Positions 12,531 through 20,008 of a DNA stretch of 20,008 nt are shown here, piece after piece. The notes beneath the pieces are model-generated. The model searched no databases. It was given only the letters and a program-made list of their open reading frames with translations, and was not told the DNA's origin. The position numbers were made by a program, and so were the translations under genes. The DNA is from a virus, in IMG/VR virus record IMGVR_UViG_3300017751_004372, positions 1 through 20,008 of that record; one strand, given 5' to 3'. Each line of letters opens with the position of its first letter. The first letter of the stretch is position 1.

Positions 12531-15499
12531 TATCATTACTATTGATGCTACCCATGTTTGCGGTAGCACAATACACTCCTCCTGACTACAATGAGTCGAA
12601 TGCTGACGGCACCAATACCATTTACTCAGTTACTGGAGATTACGGAGATTTATATGATTTGACTCGTAGTGGTCTGACTGGTGTGTCAGGTTGTACCAAT
12701 GGTCAATTTAGTGATGACAGTGGTTGTAATGTAAGAATGGAATTTGGTTTTTCATGGGAGTGGCATAACGACTCGTATACTGCCGCAGTAATGAGTACGA
12801 ATGGTTGTCTTAAATTAGTAAAAGAAAGTTACACTATTGGTAATTGGAACAGTTTGATGTGCTACGACTACCTACCAAATCAATTAGGTAGTGGAGAAGA
12901 AGGTTATACTAAACATGTAACTGATACTCTTTTTCCCTTTTATACTGACTTGATTGGGGGAAACAGTAACAGTGCATTATTATATAAAGCATTTGATGAT
13001 TATGCCATATTCGGTTGGTATAATTTAAAAGAATACAATAGAGCATCAGAAAACAGTTTTGAAGTTTACATATTTGATTACAATGACTCTAGTGCAAAAT
13101 GCGGAGACAGTAATACAAGAATAGCCTGTACTGATTCAGAAAGAGCAGAAGTAAACAAACCTGACAACTATGGATTTTTGTACGGTGATTTAGATATCAT
13201 TCAACATGATGTTTTGATCGGAGAACAAAAAAGCAATACAAACTATACTCAATATCTATTTTATGATGACAACACAGATAACTTAGGTGATGGTAGTGTT
13301 GACAATACTTTTGATGATATGGATCAAGGGTACATAGAAGACGGTGGAGGTATATTATATTCAGAAGCAGACGGCGAGCCCGTTCAGTGTCAAAGCAATC
13401 CTTTATATTCAACAGATTGTTTATTGTATGATCTAGCATATTTAGAATATCAATGTAATTTAGATTCACAATATGATAGTGGATGTGAGTTATATGAAGG
13501 AAATGAAGTAGATCAAGGGTTGATGTGTGAAATTGATCCATTGTATGATCCAAGTTGTCCCGGGTATGATGCCGCAATAATGGCTACTAGTTCAGGAGGT
13601 TACAATCCAAGTACAGGATTAATTACTGATCCTAATACTGGAGAACAATACAATACAGATGGGTCTGTATACAATGATGGTTATGTCTATGATGACGGCG
13701 GTGTCAATGGTGACTTCGGTGATGATCCTTGGATGGAAGGTGGTGTATATGATCCTAGACTTGATCCTAACATCTCATATGATGACTTGAACACAGAACA
13801 ACAGATGTTAGTTGATCAAGGTTTATCTCCGCAAGATGCTATGTTTGTTACAATGGGAAATGAACAAATAGCCGCATTAGGTGAAGATCCATTAGCAGTA
13901 CAATTCAACGGACATAGACCAGGCGAGTATGTATTAGATGCTGTAGGTGGATTAGAAAACTATGATACTCAATTACATGATACTGCAATGCAACAACAAT
14001 CACTTGAATGGGATCCTAATGGTAACATTGACACACTTACTGCTGATGTTTGGGCAACTGAAGAATTTCAACAACAAGAAACAGAACGATTAGAGGGTAT
14101 GGTTGAAACATACGGAGACGATTTTTATTCGTTCACAGACCAAGATTGGTATGAACATGATGTTGCAACATATGGACAAGAAGAAGTTGATCAATGGCAC
14201 GAAAACATAGAATTTGATGAAGAAGGCCAAATCGATTGGGACACATTTGTTGAAGGTGCTCCTGAAGAAGAAATTTGGATAGCACAAAATGATGAGTTAA
14301 TGCCTGATTACACTGAAGAAGAAATCTTTGTAGAATCTGATGAAGTATTTGAACTTATAGTAGAAGATGAGGCATTTGAAGAATTAATTAGTGAAGCAGA
14401 ATTAGAAGAATTAACTGCTGACGAATCTACTGAAGAAATAAGAGCAGAGGAAGTGATCGAGGAACAAGTATTAATCGTAGAAGAAGAACAAGAAGAAGTC
14501 CGTGAAGAAATAGCACAAGAAGAAGTACGTGTAGAGAAAGAAGCAGAACAGGCTGTTTCAAGTTCTGGCTCGTCTTCTAGGTCAAGACCTTCTTATCAAA
14601 GTGTTGCTATCTCACAATTTGTTTCTGAAGTCTCAGATGATGCACAAACTGCCAATGTCATTGAAGATGTAATCAGTGACGGTGGAGCCTCTGCGTCAGT
14701 ACAAGTTGATTCAGGTGCATCACAAAGTTTTGCAGGACAAGACGGTAGTAGTTTTAATAACACTGGTTCACAAGCAGTTGCTAGTTCATCTAGTAGTGAT
14801 TCAACTGGTGCAATCGCAGACAGTTCAAGTCAACAACAATTTGAACAAGTAACTGGTCAAGTAGACACTGCTATTGATGTCTCTAGCACGTCTGTAGACG
14901 TTGTACAGACTTCTGCCTTTGAAGTTGCTGTACAACAACAAGAAATGATGCAAGAAGAACAGTTATTTGTGGAAAACTTCGATGACGGTACTGGTGGAAT
15001 TAGTAGTACTGACGTACAGTTTGAAGATAGTTTAACTGAAGCATTGGCGACTGGCACAGGATTGACTGAATTTTTAAGTCAACAAGCACCAAACTTTCAA
15101 CGTTTTGAAGTACAGAACTCAGTACAAGAACAACGTACTACAGAAGCAGTTGAGAGTTTAGCAGACTCTGTTGGCGCTACAGTTGCACAAGCAAACTTAG
15201 AGGCACAACTACAGAATATACAAGAAGGCGAACCTACTGATGAGGGTGGGTATGCTGACCAAACGATTGCTGTTGCCTATATAGGTTATACAGCAGGGTT
15301 TAGTGCTTACACAGGTGAGCAAGTATATAGTCAAGGAAATGCAGGCTTCTTTGACAAAAAACAAATGCCAGATGGTAGGATAGATGACAACAAAATGGGA
15401 TTCTATCGTATGGCTGGCAACACACAAGAAAAATTGTATAAGATGGTTCTTATGCAATATGGAATTAATCCAGATGAAGAAACACAGGAGCAAAAATAA
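12512..15499 (+). CDS. Large secreted acidic protein with NIDO-like domain and Cys repeats
   Basis: A 995-residue protein. Signal peptide 1-19 (FTIISLLLMLPMFAVA). Residues about 60-255 resemble the NIDO (nidogen-like) pattern: TLFPFYTDLIGG, YAIFGWYNLKEYNR, ENSFEVYIFDYN, GFLYGDLDIIQHDVLIGE. Residues about 292-353 hold three copies of a unit C-x3-P/S-x-Y-x3-C-x2-Y. A Gly/Tyr/Asp region follows. Residues about 580-685 are extremely Glu-rich and likely helical. About 685-775 is Ser/Gln-rich. The last 85 residues (DQTIAVAYIGYTAGFSAYTG, GFYRMAGNTQEKLYKMVLMQ) look folded and conserved. NIDO domains are extracellular adhesion modules in animals and bacteria. The role here could be a virion decoration, a fibre-like adhesin or an envelope protein acting on infected cells. 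It is coupled to both neighbours (TAATG at the end). Confidence 0.85.
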   Translation: MARFTIISLLLMLPMFAVAQYTPPDYNESNADGTNTIYSVTGDYGDLYDLTRSGLTGVSGCTNGQFSDDSGCNVRMEFGFSWEWHNDSYTAAVMSTNGCLKLVKESYTIGNWNSLMCYDYLPNQLGSGEEGYTKHVTDTLFPFYTDLIGGNSNSALLYKAFDDYAIFGWYNLKEYNRASENSFEVYIFDYNDSSAKCGDSNTRIACTDSERAEVNKPDNYGFLYGDLDIIQHDVLIGEQKSNTNYTQYLFYDDNTDNLGDGSVDNTFDDMDQGYIEDGGGILYSEADGEPVQCQSNPLYSTDCLLYDLAYLEYQCNLDSQYDSGCELYEGNEVDQGLMCEIDPLYDPSCPGYDAAIMATSSGGYNPSTGLITDPNTGEQYNTDGSVYNDGYVYDDGGVNGDFGDDPWMEGGVYDPRLDPNISYDDLNTEQQMLVDQGLSPQDAMFVTMGNEQIAALGEDPLAVQFNGHRPGEYVLDAVGGLENYDTQLHDTAMQQQSLEWDPNGNIDTLTADVWATEEFQQQETERLEGMVETYGDDFYSFTDQDWYEHDVATYGQEEVDQWHENIEFDEEGQIDWDTFVEGAPEEEIWIAQNDELMPDYTEEEIFVESDEVFELIVEDEAFEELISEAELEELTADESTEEIRAEEVIEEQVLIVEEEQEEVREEIAQEEVRVEKEAEQAVSSSGSSSRSRPSYQSVAISQFVSEVSDDAQTANVIEDVISDGGASASVQVDSGASQSFAGQDGSSFNNTGSQAVASSSSSDSTGAIADSSSQQQFEQVTGQVDTAIDVSSTSVDVVQTSAFEVAVQQQEMMQEEQLFVENFDDGTGGISSTDVQFEDSLTEALATGTGLTEFLSQQAPNFQRFEVQNSVQEQRTTEAVESLADSVGATVAQANLEAQLQNIQEGEPTDEGGYADQTIAVAYIGYTAGFSAYTGEQVYSQGNAGFFDKKQMPDGRIDDNKMGFYRMAGNTQEKLYKMVLMQYGINPDEETQEQK
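13385..13572 (+). repeat. Three-copy Cys-pair protein repeat inside the 995-residue gene
   Basis: Three units of about 20-24 residues: CQSNPLYSTDCLLYD, CNLDSQYDSGCELYE and CEIDPLYDPSCPGYD. Each has C-x3-[PS]-x-Y-x3-C-x2-Y, with paired Cys able to form one disulfide per unit after export to the periplasm. The DNA of the copies differs, so this is an old protein-level repeat. Confidence 0.8.
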
Positions 15500-15906
15500 T
15501 GAGTGACAAAGAAAGCATCGAAATTGAAGGCGGCGACGGAGTCGTACAAAACTTAGATTTAGACAAATATACTGATCTACTTCTAAAACTAGATGAGGCT
15601 AATGACAAAATCAGAGAGATGGAAGCATTAACTCAGGACTTAAGAAAAGTTTCCCATGAAGTGAAACCAAAAGAAAAATTCAAACTCAGTCATCTATTCT
15701 TAGATGATAACAAAATCAATGAGAAATCAATCATTGGCTTTTTATCATTCTTTATGATGGTTGCGTTTGGTATTGTAGATTTAGTGACAGGATTAGACGG
15801 TACAGATTTAGTTATATCTGACTTTATCTATACTTCTTTTGTTGTAGTGACACTAGGTTCTTTTGGTATTGCTGAAGCAGGAAAAGCATTTAGCAGTAAA
15901 CAATAG
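15499..15906 (+). CDS. Two-helix membrane protein, holin candidate
   Basis: A 135-residue protein with an acidic soluble N-terminal half, a helical segment at 22-50 (LDKYTDLLLKLDEANDKIRE) and two hydrophobic segments at about 78-98 (IIGFLSFFMMVAFGIVDLV) and 108-127 (FIYTSFVVVTLGSFGIAEAG). The TAATG overlap and GGAG eight bases upstream show coupling with the 995-residue gene. Two membrane helices next to a membrane-anchored coiled-coil gene is a layout seen in phage lysis cassettes (holin plus inner-membrane spanin), but no endolysin is visible in the window, and the N-terminal domain is longer than in small holins. It may instead anchor the secreted proteins. Confidence 0.7.
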   Translation: MSDKESIEIEGGDGVVQNLDLDKYTDLLLKLDEANDKIREMEALTQDLRKVSHEVKPKEKFKLSHLFLDDNKINEKSIIGFLSFFMMVAFGIVDLVTGLDGTDLVISDFIYTSFVVVTLGSFGIAEAGKAFSSKQ

Positions 15907-15915
15907 GAGTATATT

Positions 15916-16347
15916 ATGGCAAGTGTAGAATACGAAGGCATTAAGATGAGTGGCAGTAAACTGCTTATCATCTTACCTTTATTAGGAACGTTAATAGGTG
16001 GTCTATGGGGAGGCTTTGAACTCTATAATAGACTGCTTGAAGCAGAAGAAAAATTAGAAAATCTGCAACCAGAAGTAATTGAACAAGAGATTCTTCGATT
16101 GACTGAACTTACAGAAGTTATCAAAGATAATCTGCAAGGGGATATTGTAGAAGCATCTCGTTTAGCACGTGATGTTGAAAGTTCATCTGCTAAAACTCAA
16201 CGTGAAGTACGTGATGATGTCTATGAGATGGAACGTGAGATGCAAGAACGTTTTAAAGAGCAAGACAAAGAAATGCGTGAGATGAGAAAAGAGTTAGAAG
16301 AAAGAATTCAAACGATCTTAGAAAATCCTTTGAATGATGTTGAGTAA
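15916..16347 (+). CDS. Membrane-anchored coiled-coil protein, spanin-like candidate
   Basis: A 143-residue protein with one N-terminal membrane helix (about 14-35, LLIILPLLGTLIGGLWGGF). A very long charged coiled coil follows to the C-terminus (ELYNRLLEAEEKLENLQPE, EMEREMQERFKEQDKEMREM). This is the topology of inner-membrane spanins (Rz type), which reach across the periplasm during lysis. An outer-membrane partner lipoprotein was looked for in the vicinity and not seen. AGGAG lies six bases before the ATG. It is the last gene of the plus-strand cassette and faces the bL33-like gene end to end, with only four bases between stops. Confidence 0.7.
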   Translation: MASVEYEGIKMSGSKLLIILPLLGTLIGGLWGGFELYNRLLEAEEKLENLQPEVIEQEILRLTELTEVIKDNLQGDIVEASRLARDVESSSAKTQREVRDDVYEMEREMQERFKEQDKEMREMRKELEERIQTILENPLNDVE

Positions 16348-16351
16348 ATAA

Positions 16352-16555
16352 CTATTTGGTATGTGGGGGTAATTTTGCTTCCACAAACCATTCATGTATT
16401 CGTTTAACTGGATTGTATTTTTTGAATCTTAACTTTTGATTATTAACAGTTAAGTTTTTTGTCTTAATAGCAGTGTAATGATAAGTGTGAGAGTTTCTAG
16501 TCTCACACTCTGGTATCATGTAGACTTTCGATTGTTTCTTTTTCTTGTCGGCCAT
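16352..16555 (-). CDS. rpmG: Ribosomal protein bL33 homologue
   Basis: A 67-residue basic protein. Residues after the lysine-rich start follow bL33: KVYMIPECETRNSHTYHYTA, KTKNLTVNNQKLRFKKYNPV, KRIHEWFVEAKL. The core pattern H/F-x-Y, K.N, KL.F+KY+PV.R.H..F.EAK is the bL33 signature, and length is near the cellular 55. bL33 sits at the 50S E site near the tRNA acceptor end. Only one Cys is present, so this is the zinc-free type. Extra residues at the start and end (MADKKKKQS, PPHTK) are not in typical cellular copies. It starts eight bases after the stop of the cysteine micro-peptide and ends four bases from the opposing gene. The phage may tune or replace host ribosome components. The call rests on remembered family sequence. 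Confidence 0.78.
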   Translation of the reverse strand: MADKKKKQSKVYMIPECETRNSHTYHYTAIKTKNLTVNNQKLRFKKYNPVKRIHEWFVEAKLPPHTK

Positions 16556-16562
16556 CTATCTC

Positions 16563-16613
16563 TTAGCAACAAGTGCAGTTACAACATGTACAGCATTCGC
16601 ATTTAGTATTCAT
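16563..16613 (-). CDS. 16-residue cysteine micro-peptide, metallothionein-like
   Basis: The frame reads MNTKCECCTCCNCTCC: eight of sixteen residues are Cys, in CxCCxCC and CxCC patterns. It has the best ribosome site nearby, AAGGAG six bases before the ATG, placed 18 bases after the stop of the 880-residue gene. Its TAA is seven bases before the bL33 ATG. The site has no better use, since the bL33 start has only a weak one, so the peptide is probably translated. CxC/CC patterns bind soft metals such as Zn, Cu or Cd in metallothioneins. It could instead be a leader peptide sensing cysteine supply or tRNA-Cys. The neighbouring 880-residue protein carries a similar eight-Cys cluster. Confidence 0.7.
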   Translation of the reverse strand: MNTKCECCTCCNCTCC

Positions 16614-16631
16614 GTTTATCTCCTTAACTCT

Positions 16632-19274
16632 CTAAATTTTGATGTTTCTTATGATGTCGAGCAAATCATCACCTTCTTGTATGCTCTTCCGCTCTTGTAC
16701 CTGATTTGCGTTTTGATTATACTTGTCATTATTTCCATCATCGTCAGCACCAACGTTTCCATCTGGTGAGTTTTCGGCTTCATCGAGTTCGTCCCATGCA
16801 AATGCTTCTTTAAGTAAAGCATCAACACCTTTCATATCTTTCTTATCATAAAGATCGCCTAATTCTACGTATAGTTTAGAATTAATTGTTCCTTTTGGCT
16901 TCACTGCATTTGCTATTTTCTGAGCCATTTTTTTATCAATGCCCTTAAATCTTTCCATTGCTCTTTTGACTAATGCTGAATTATCTGCTTCATATACATC
17001 TTCTGGTTCATCAGCAGTGATCTCGTCCATAAATTGGCCTACTTGACCGCCTATGCCTTCTGTTGGCATATTATCAGGTCTATGATCTTTTCTATCTGCA
17101 GGATCACCATAATCAACGACTTGATCTTTAAGTTCATCAAAATCTATTACTATTCCTTCATCTCCTACAGCAGAAATTGTTCCATCAGAGTTATGACTAA
17201 TTGTATACTCATCACCGTTTCTTAATAGAATTATATCACCATCAGATAATGCATCATATTCTTCATCTTCAAGCATTGCTTTTTTTGGCTCTGCACTTTC
17301 TGCGCCAACTAAGTCACCTACTTTAGCAGGCCTACCTTTAGTCTTACCAGTGTTTCTCCATTGACCTGCTGGTCCTGTTTTGAAATGTCCAGCAAATGTT
17401 TGTCCGCCAGATTTAGTTTCTGATAGCCCTTGAGTCTTATCAAGTACATTTTTAACTGACGGGTGATCTGATAATCCTTTCTTAATGCCTTCGATTGCTT
17501 TAATTGCACCTGACATATTACCGTCTTTGTATCTTTTGTCATTTGCTATACCAAATGCCATTTTAATTTCTTTATCAGTAAAACCTTTGTTGTCTTTTTC
17601 TTCAGCAACTCGTTGGTCTCTAGGGTTTATGTTTGGTTGTCTAGGTTTATCATAAGGGTTTGCTAGTTCCATTCCTTTAGCAATCATACCTGGTAATGAC
17701 AAGGATGATTTTGTGAGCGGTGTTCTGGTTGTTTTGTCTTTACTTAATTCTTTTTCTGCGGTTGCAATTGCATCATCAACAGTATTAACTGTTAGTGGTT
17801 TAGTGTCACCAGCGAGGTAGGCATTATAACGTTGTTCAGTGGCGATTAATATATACCACTCTCTATCTGATTCTGAATCAAATCCTTTTTGTAACTGTAA
17901 TTGCTTCTTACGGGCTCGTATTTTTTCTTGTGCGTCCTGCACTAGTTTTATTCTGCTAGGTTGATTCGTAGTCTGCTTATGGATACGGAAGATTTCTTTG
18001 TCTGCTATACCTGCTCCTTTCTTTGTCATCGCTACCTTATCAGCAATTTGATGGGCTTCTTCTAATTCACCAGGCTTAGATCCAAAGTATGCATCCATTT
18101 CACTATCGATAGTATCTGGCTTATTGTCAGAGATGTTTTCTTCAAGTTTTGCATTGCAATTACAATGTTCACAATCTGGTGAGCATCCACAGTCTTCTGC
18201 TTTTACATCTGCTCCACAACATTTGGCTGAGCAATGTGTATCTCTTTTTTCTTCTTCTGTGATTTCTGTTATACCTCTAGCCCATTGATCTAACTCATTG
18301 ACTTCTTCAATCTCGTTGATGATGCCACTGTTTAGTCTGTTGAGAATAGGTAAAACACTTTCGATTCTTGGATCAATTGTTCCTTGTGCAAACATTTCAG
18401 CAATACTTGATGAATCACCATCGTCTTCCATTAATGGCGGAGTCCATGATTCAAAGTAAGCATTATAGCCTCTATGACTTCTCATCTTTTGCAAAGATTC
18501 TCTTAGTGATTTATGATGATTGACACCTTCTTCTATTAGTTGTGCCACTGACTCATTAAATTCACCTCTACGAGTAGCACGAACAAAGCCAGCCATCTTA
18601 GTATATTCTTCTACTAATGAAGTGATGTGCTTACCACGATCATCATAAGGAGTTCCACCTTCTGCTACGTGTCTACCATATACTCTTGCAATGCCAGGCA
18701 TTCTAGTTGGGACAGCAAATCTTTCGCCTTCAGTATTCTCTACAAAGATTTTATGAACGTTTCTCCAACGTTGCTCACCTTCACCGATTTGTCTATCATG
18801 TTGAATAACAACTTTTACATTTGGTATATTATCATTGTATGAAGTTGTTTTATTAACTGCATGATAACCTTCATTAGTTACTTCTTTCATATCTTGCCAT
18901 TTCCGTTGCGTCATATCATCGTTTAAATTAGACATGTCTTTTAGTTCAAAAGACAGTAGTTTACGACCTGCCCATTGCTTTAATTGTTTTATTAGTCCAT
19001 GCCATGAATCGTCATATTCTTTTCCTGGAGTTTTTCCAGGAGGGCTTGATGCTACATCATCACTATAATAAATTTCTAAATTTTTTGCTTTATTGATTGT
19101 TGCCCATACCTTTCCGTAATTTTCACCGTCTTTAACGAAGTCAAATTCAAAAATATCTGCTTCTTGTGGTACTGGGAGTTTCTCATTTTTTGAGTTCTTA
19201 GCCACAGGATTGTAGCCATGCGTCTTTAAGAGGTCGTATAAACGTTTATTAAATGATTCCTGATCGATTGCCAT
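16632..19274 (-). CDS. Large terminase-linked phage protein with eight-Cys cluster
   Basis: An 880-residue protein, mostly charged and helical with no signal peptide. N-terminal parts include GYNPVAKNSKNEKLPVPQ, then ELKDMSNLNDDMTQRKWQDM. A well-ordered region follows at about 150-285 (FAVPTRMPGIARVYGRHVAE, GGTPYDDRGKHITSLVEEY, HRGYNAYFESWTPPLMEDD). Residues about 346-376 hold eight Cys (HCSAKCCGADVKAEDCGC, SPDCEHCNCN). A beta-rich patch lies near 690-720 and acidic linkers near the C-terminus, ending DDLLDIIRNIKI. It follows the terminase by 17 bases with AAGAGAT before the ATG. Large proteins in this place in marine T4-like phages are usually unnamed and suspected to be virion or head-interior proteins. 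That is context only. Confidence 0.75.
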   Translation of the reverse strand: MAIDQESFNKRLYDLLKTHGYNPVAKNSKNEKLPVPQEADIFEFDFVKDGENYGKVWATINKAKNLEIYYSDDVASSPPGKTPGKEYDDSWHGLIKQLKQWAGRKLLSFELKDMSNLNDDMTQRKWQDMKEVTNEGYHAVNKTTSYNDNIPNVKVVIQHDRQIGEGEQRWRNVHKIFVENTEGERFAVPTRMPGIARVYGRHVAEGGTPYDDRGKHITSLVEEYTKMAGFVRATRRGEFNESVAQLIEEGVNHHKSLRESLQKMRSHRGYNAYFESWTPPLMEDDGDSSSIAEMFAQGTIDPRIESVLPILNRLNSGIINEIEEVNELDQWARGITEITEEEKRDTHCSAKCCGADVKAEDCGCSPDCEHCNCNAKLEENISDNKPDTIDSEMDAYFGSKPGELEEAHQIADKVAMTKKGAGIADKEIFRIHKQTTNQPSRIKLVQDAQEKIRARKKQLQLQKGFDSESDREWYILIATEQRYNAYLAGDTKPLTVNTVDDAIATAEKELSKDKTTRTPLTKSSLSLPGMIAKGMELANPYDKPRQPNINPRDQRVAEEKDNKGFTDKEIKMAFGIANDKRYKDGNMSGAIKAIEGIKKGLSDHPSVKNVLDKTQGLSETKSGGQTFAGHFKTGPAGQWRNTGKTKGRPAKVGDLVGAESAEPKKAMLEDEEYDALSDGDIILLRNGDEYTISHNSDGTISAVGDEGIVIDFDELKDQVVDYGDPADRKDHRPDNMPTEGIGGQVGQFMDEITADEPEDVYEADNSALVKRAMERFKGIDKKMAQKIANAVKPKGTINSKLYVELGDLYDKKDMKGVDALLKEAFAWDELDEAENSPDGNVGADDDGNNDKYNQNANQVQERKSIQEGDDLLDIIRNIKI

Positions 19275-19291
19275 AGTATTATTTATCTCTT

Positions 19292-20008
19292 TTAGTTAAT
19301 CACAGCAAAGAACGGCAAGGGTGCAACCATTTCATCATGGTCACGCATATGCTCTGTCAAATCACTATGGAAGTCTGTAATGTCTTGCAATATACGTACT
19401 ACAAGTAATGTAGCCATTACTAAATCATCGTTGTCTCCTATCTTAGCGGCATAACTGCCACCAGATGCAACAAATGTTTTTAATTCACTGATCAATGCTT
19501 TACTTTTAACATTCATTTTCTTGCTTTCCATCAATGTTTTCATCTTAGCACATGCCGCAAGTTTTACTTTTTGTGTTGTGTTATATCCTCTACGTTTTTT
19601 ACCCTTTTCACTTAAGAAGATACCTTGAATGTTTGATTCACCATACTCTGATAATGACACTAAAGCCGCTTCTCCGATCGAATTGTTTTCTAGTGAGTAG
19701 TAGATGTTATTTGGTTCACCAGTTATTTCTGCAATATGTTGTGTAATCTGTCCTAGTAATTTAATTTGTTGAGGAATGTCAGTTTTATTATCTTTCCATT
19801 CTCCTATTTGAGTAGTAGTGTTTGCTTCAAAGATTTGTATAGCGGCTGGGTCTCCACCTGTACCTAATGACGGATCTAGTCCTAATACATAGACCATATC
19901 CTTCTTGGGTTTTTGAAACCATCTGACTTGTCCCATTCTATTAACAGGTTCTACTGATTCTAACATTATTAACGTATTAGGATTAATAAGTGTTTCGTCT
20001 GCGATTAA
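19292..20008 (-). CDS. 17: Large terminase subunit, nuclease domain (5' part cut off by right edge)
   Basis: The frame is open to the right edge, so the ATPase half lies outside. The visible 238 residues form the RNase H-like nuclease domain of a gp17-type packaging motor. YVLGLDPSLGTGGD supplies the first metal Asp, YYSLENNSIGEA the catalytic Glu, and IGDNDDLVMATLLVVRIL the last Asp. KGKKRRGYNTTQKVKLAACA is the region just before the late helices, as in phage terminases. The domain cuts concatemeric DNA at the start and end of packaging. It reads into the 880-residue gene and the cysteine peptide/bL33 pair. An internal ATG at 19966 is not the true start. Confidence 0.9.
   Translation of the reverse strand, partial: LIADETLINPNTLIMLESVEPVNRMGQVRWFQKPKKDMVYVLGLDPSLGTGGDPAAIQIFEANTTTQIGEWKDNKTDIPQQIKLLGQITQHIAEITGEPNNIYYSLENNSIGEAALVSLSEYGESNIQGIFLSEKGKKRRGYNTTQKVKLAACAKMKTLMESKKMNVKSKALISELKTFVASGGSYAAKIGDNDDLVMATLLVVRILQDITDFHSDLTEHMRDHDEMVAPLPFFAVIN

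Noticed and set aside
16545-16769. Plus-strand hydrophobic frame of 74 codons over the bL33 start and cysteine peptide
   Set aside because: It is antisense to the cysteine peptide and to the 880-residue gene end, without a ribosome site.
19280-19287. GATAAATA on the minus strand as a late promoter for the 880-residue gene
   Set aside because: It lies only five bases before the ATG and overlaps the likely ribosome site AAGAGAT; a chance match in AT-rich DNA is as likely.
1-20008. tRNA genes
   Set aside because: I saw no cloverleaf with the usual TTCRANY arm and acceptor pairing in the intergenic gaps, which are nearly all too short.

Overview
This window looks like part of the genome of a T4-like marine myovirus infecting a Gram-negative host. 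The sequence is AT-rich, tightly packed and runs with ATGA/TGATG-type overlaps. Its recognisable core is the T4 replication and recombination set: an ssDNA-binding protein (gp32 type), UvsX recombinase, a UvsY-like mediator, UvsW helicase, a probable clamp-loader small subunit (gp62 type), and the nuclease half of the large terminase (gp17 type). I recognised these from motifs and remembered family sequences only; no search was run. The host is inferred to be a TonB-using marine proteobacterium, because one phage gene is a TonB-dependent receptor with a proteobacterial-style signal peptide and TonB box.

Layout. Positions 1-10927 are one long minus-strand replication/recombination block, read right to left: gp32, BPSL0761-like protein, UvsX, two small proteins, UvsY-like, AAA+ ATPase, terminator, HARP-like protein, TonB-dependent receptor, UvsW, a 166-residue unknown, a 51-residue membrane peptide, gp62-like, a zinc-finger protein and a gene cut by the left edge. 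Strong sigma70-type promoters sit before gp32 and before the AAA+ gene. UUCG-loop or T-tract terminators follow gp32 and the AAA+ gene.

Positions 11199-16347 are an inverted plus-strand cassette of four envelope-directed proteins: a secreted Asn/Thr-repeat protein, a 995-residue secreted NIDO-like acidic protein, a two-helix membrane protein and a membrane-anchored coiled coil. The adjacent 271-base gap is a divergent control region.

Positions 16352-20008 return to the minus strand: terminase, an 880-residue protein with an eight-cysteine cluster, a 16-residue peptide that is half cysteine, and a ribosomal protein bL33 homologue.

The most unusual content is the phage-borne TonB-dependent receptor inside the recombination operon, the bL33 homologue preceded by the miniature cysteine peptide, and the secreted low-complexity cassette. 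Three of the minus-strand promoters place an ATG 5-7 bases after the -10 box, which suggests leaderless leader peptides or leaderless genes.
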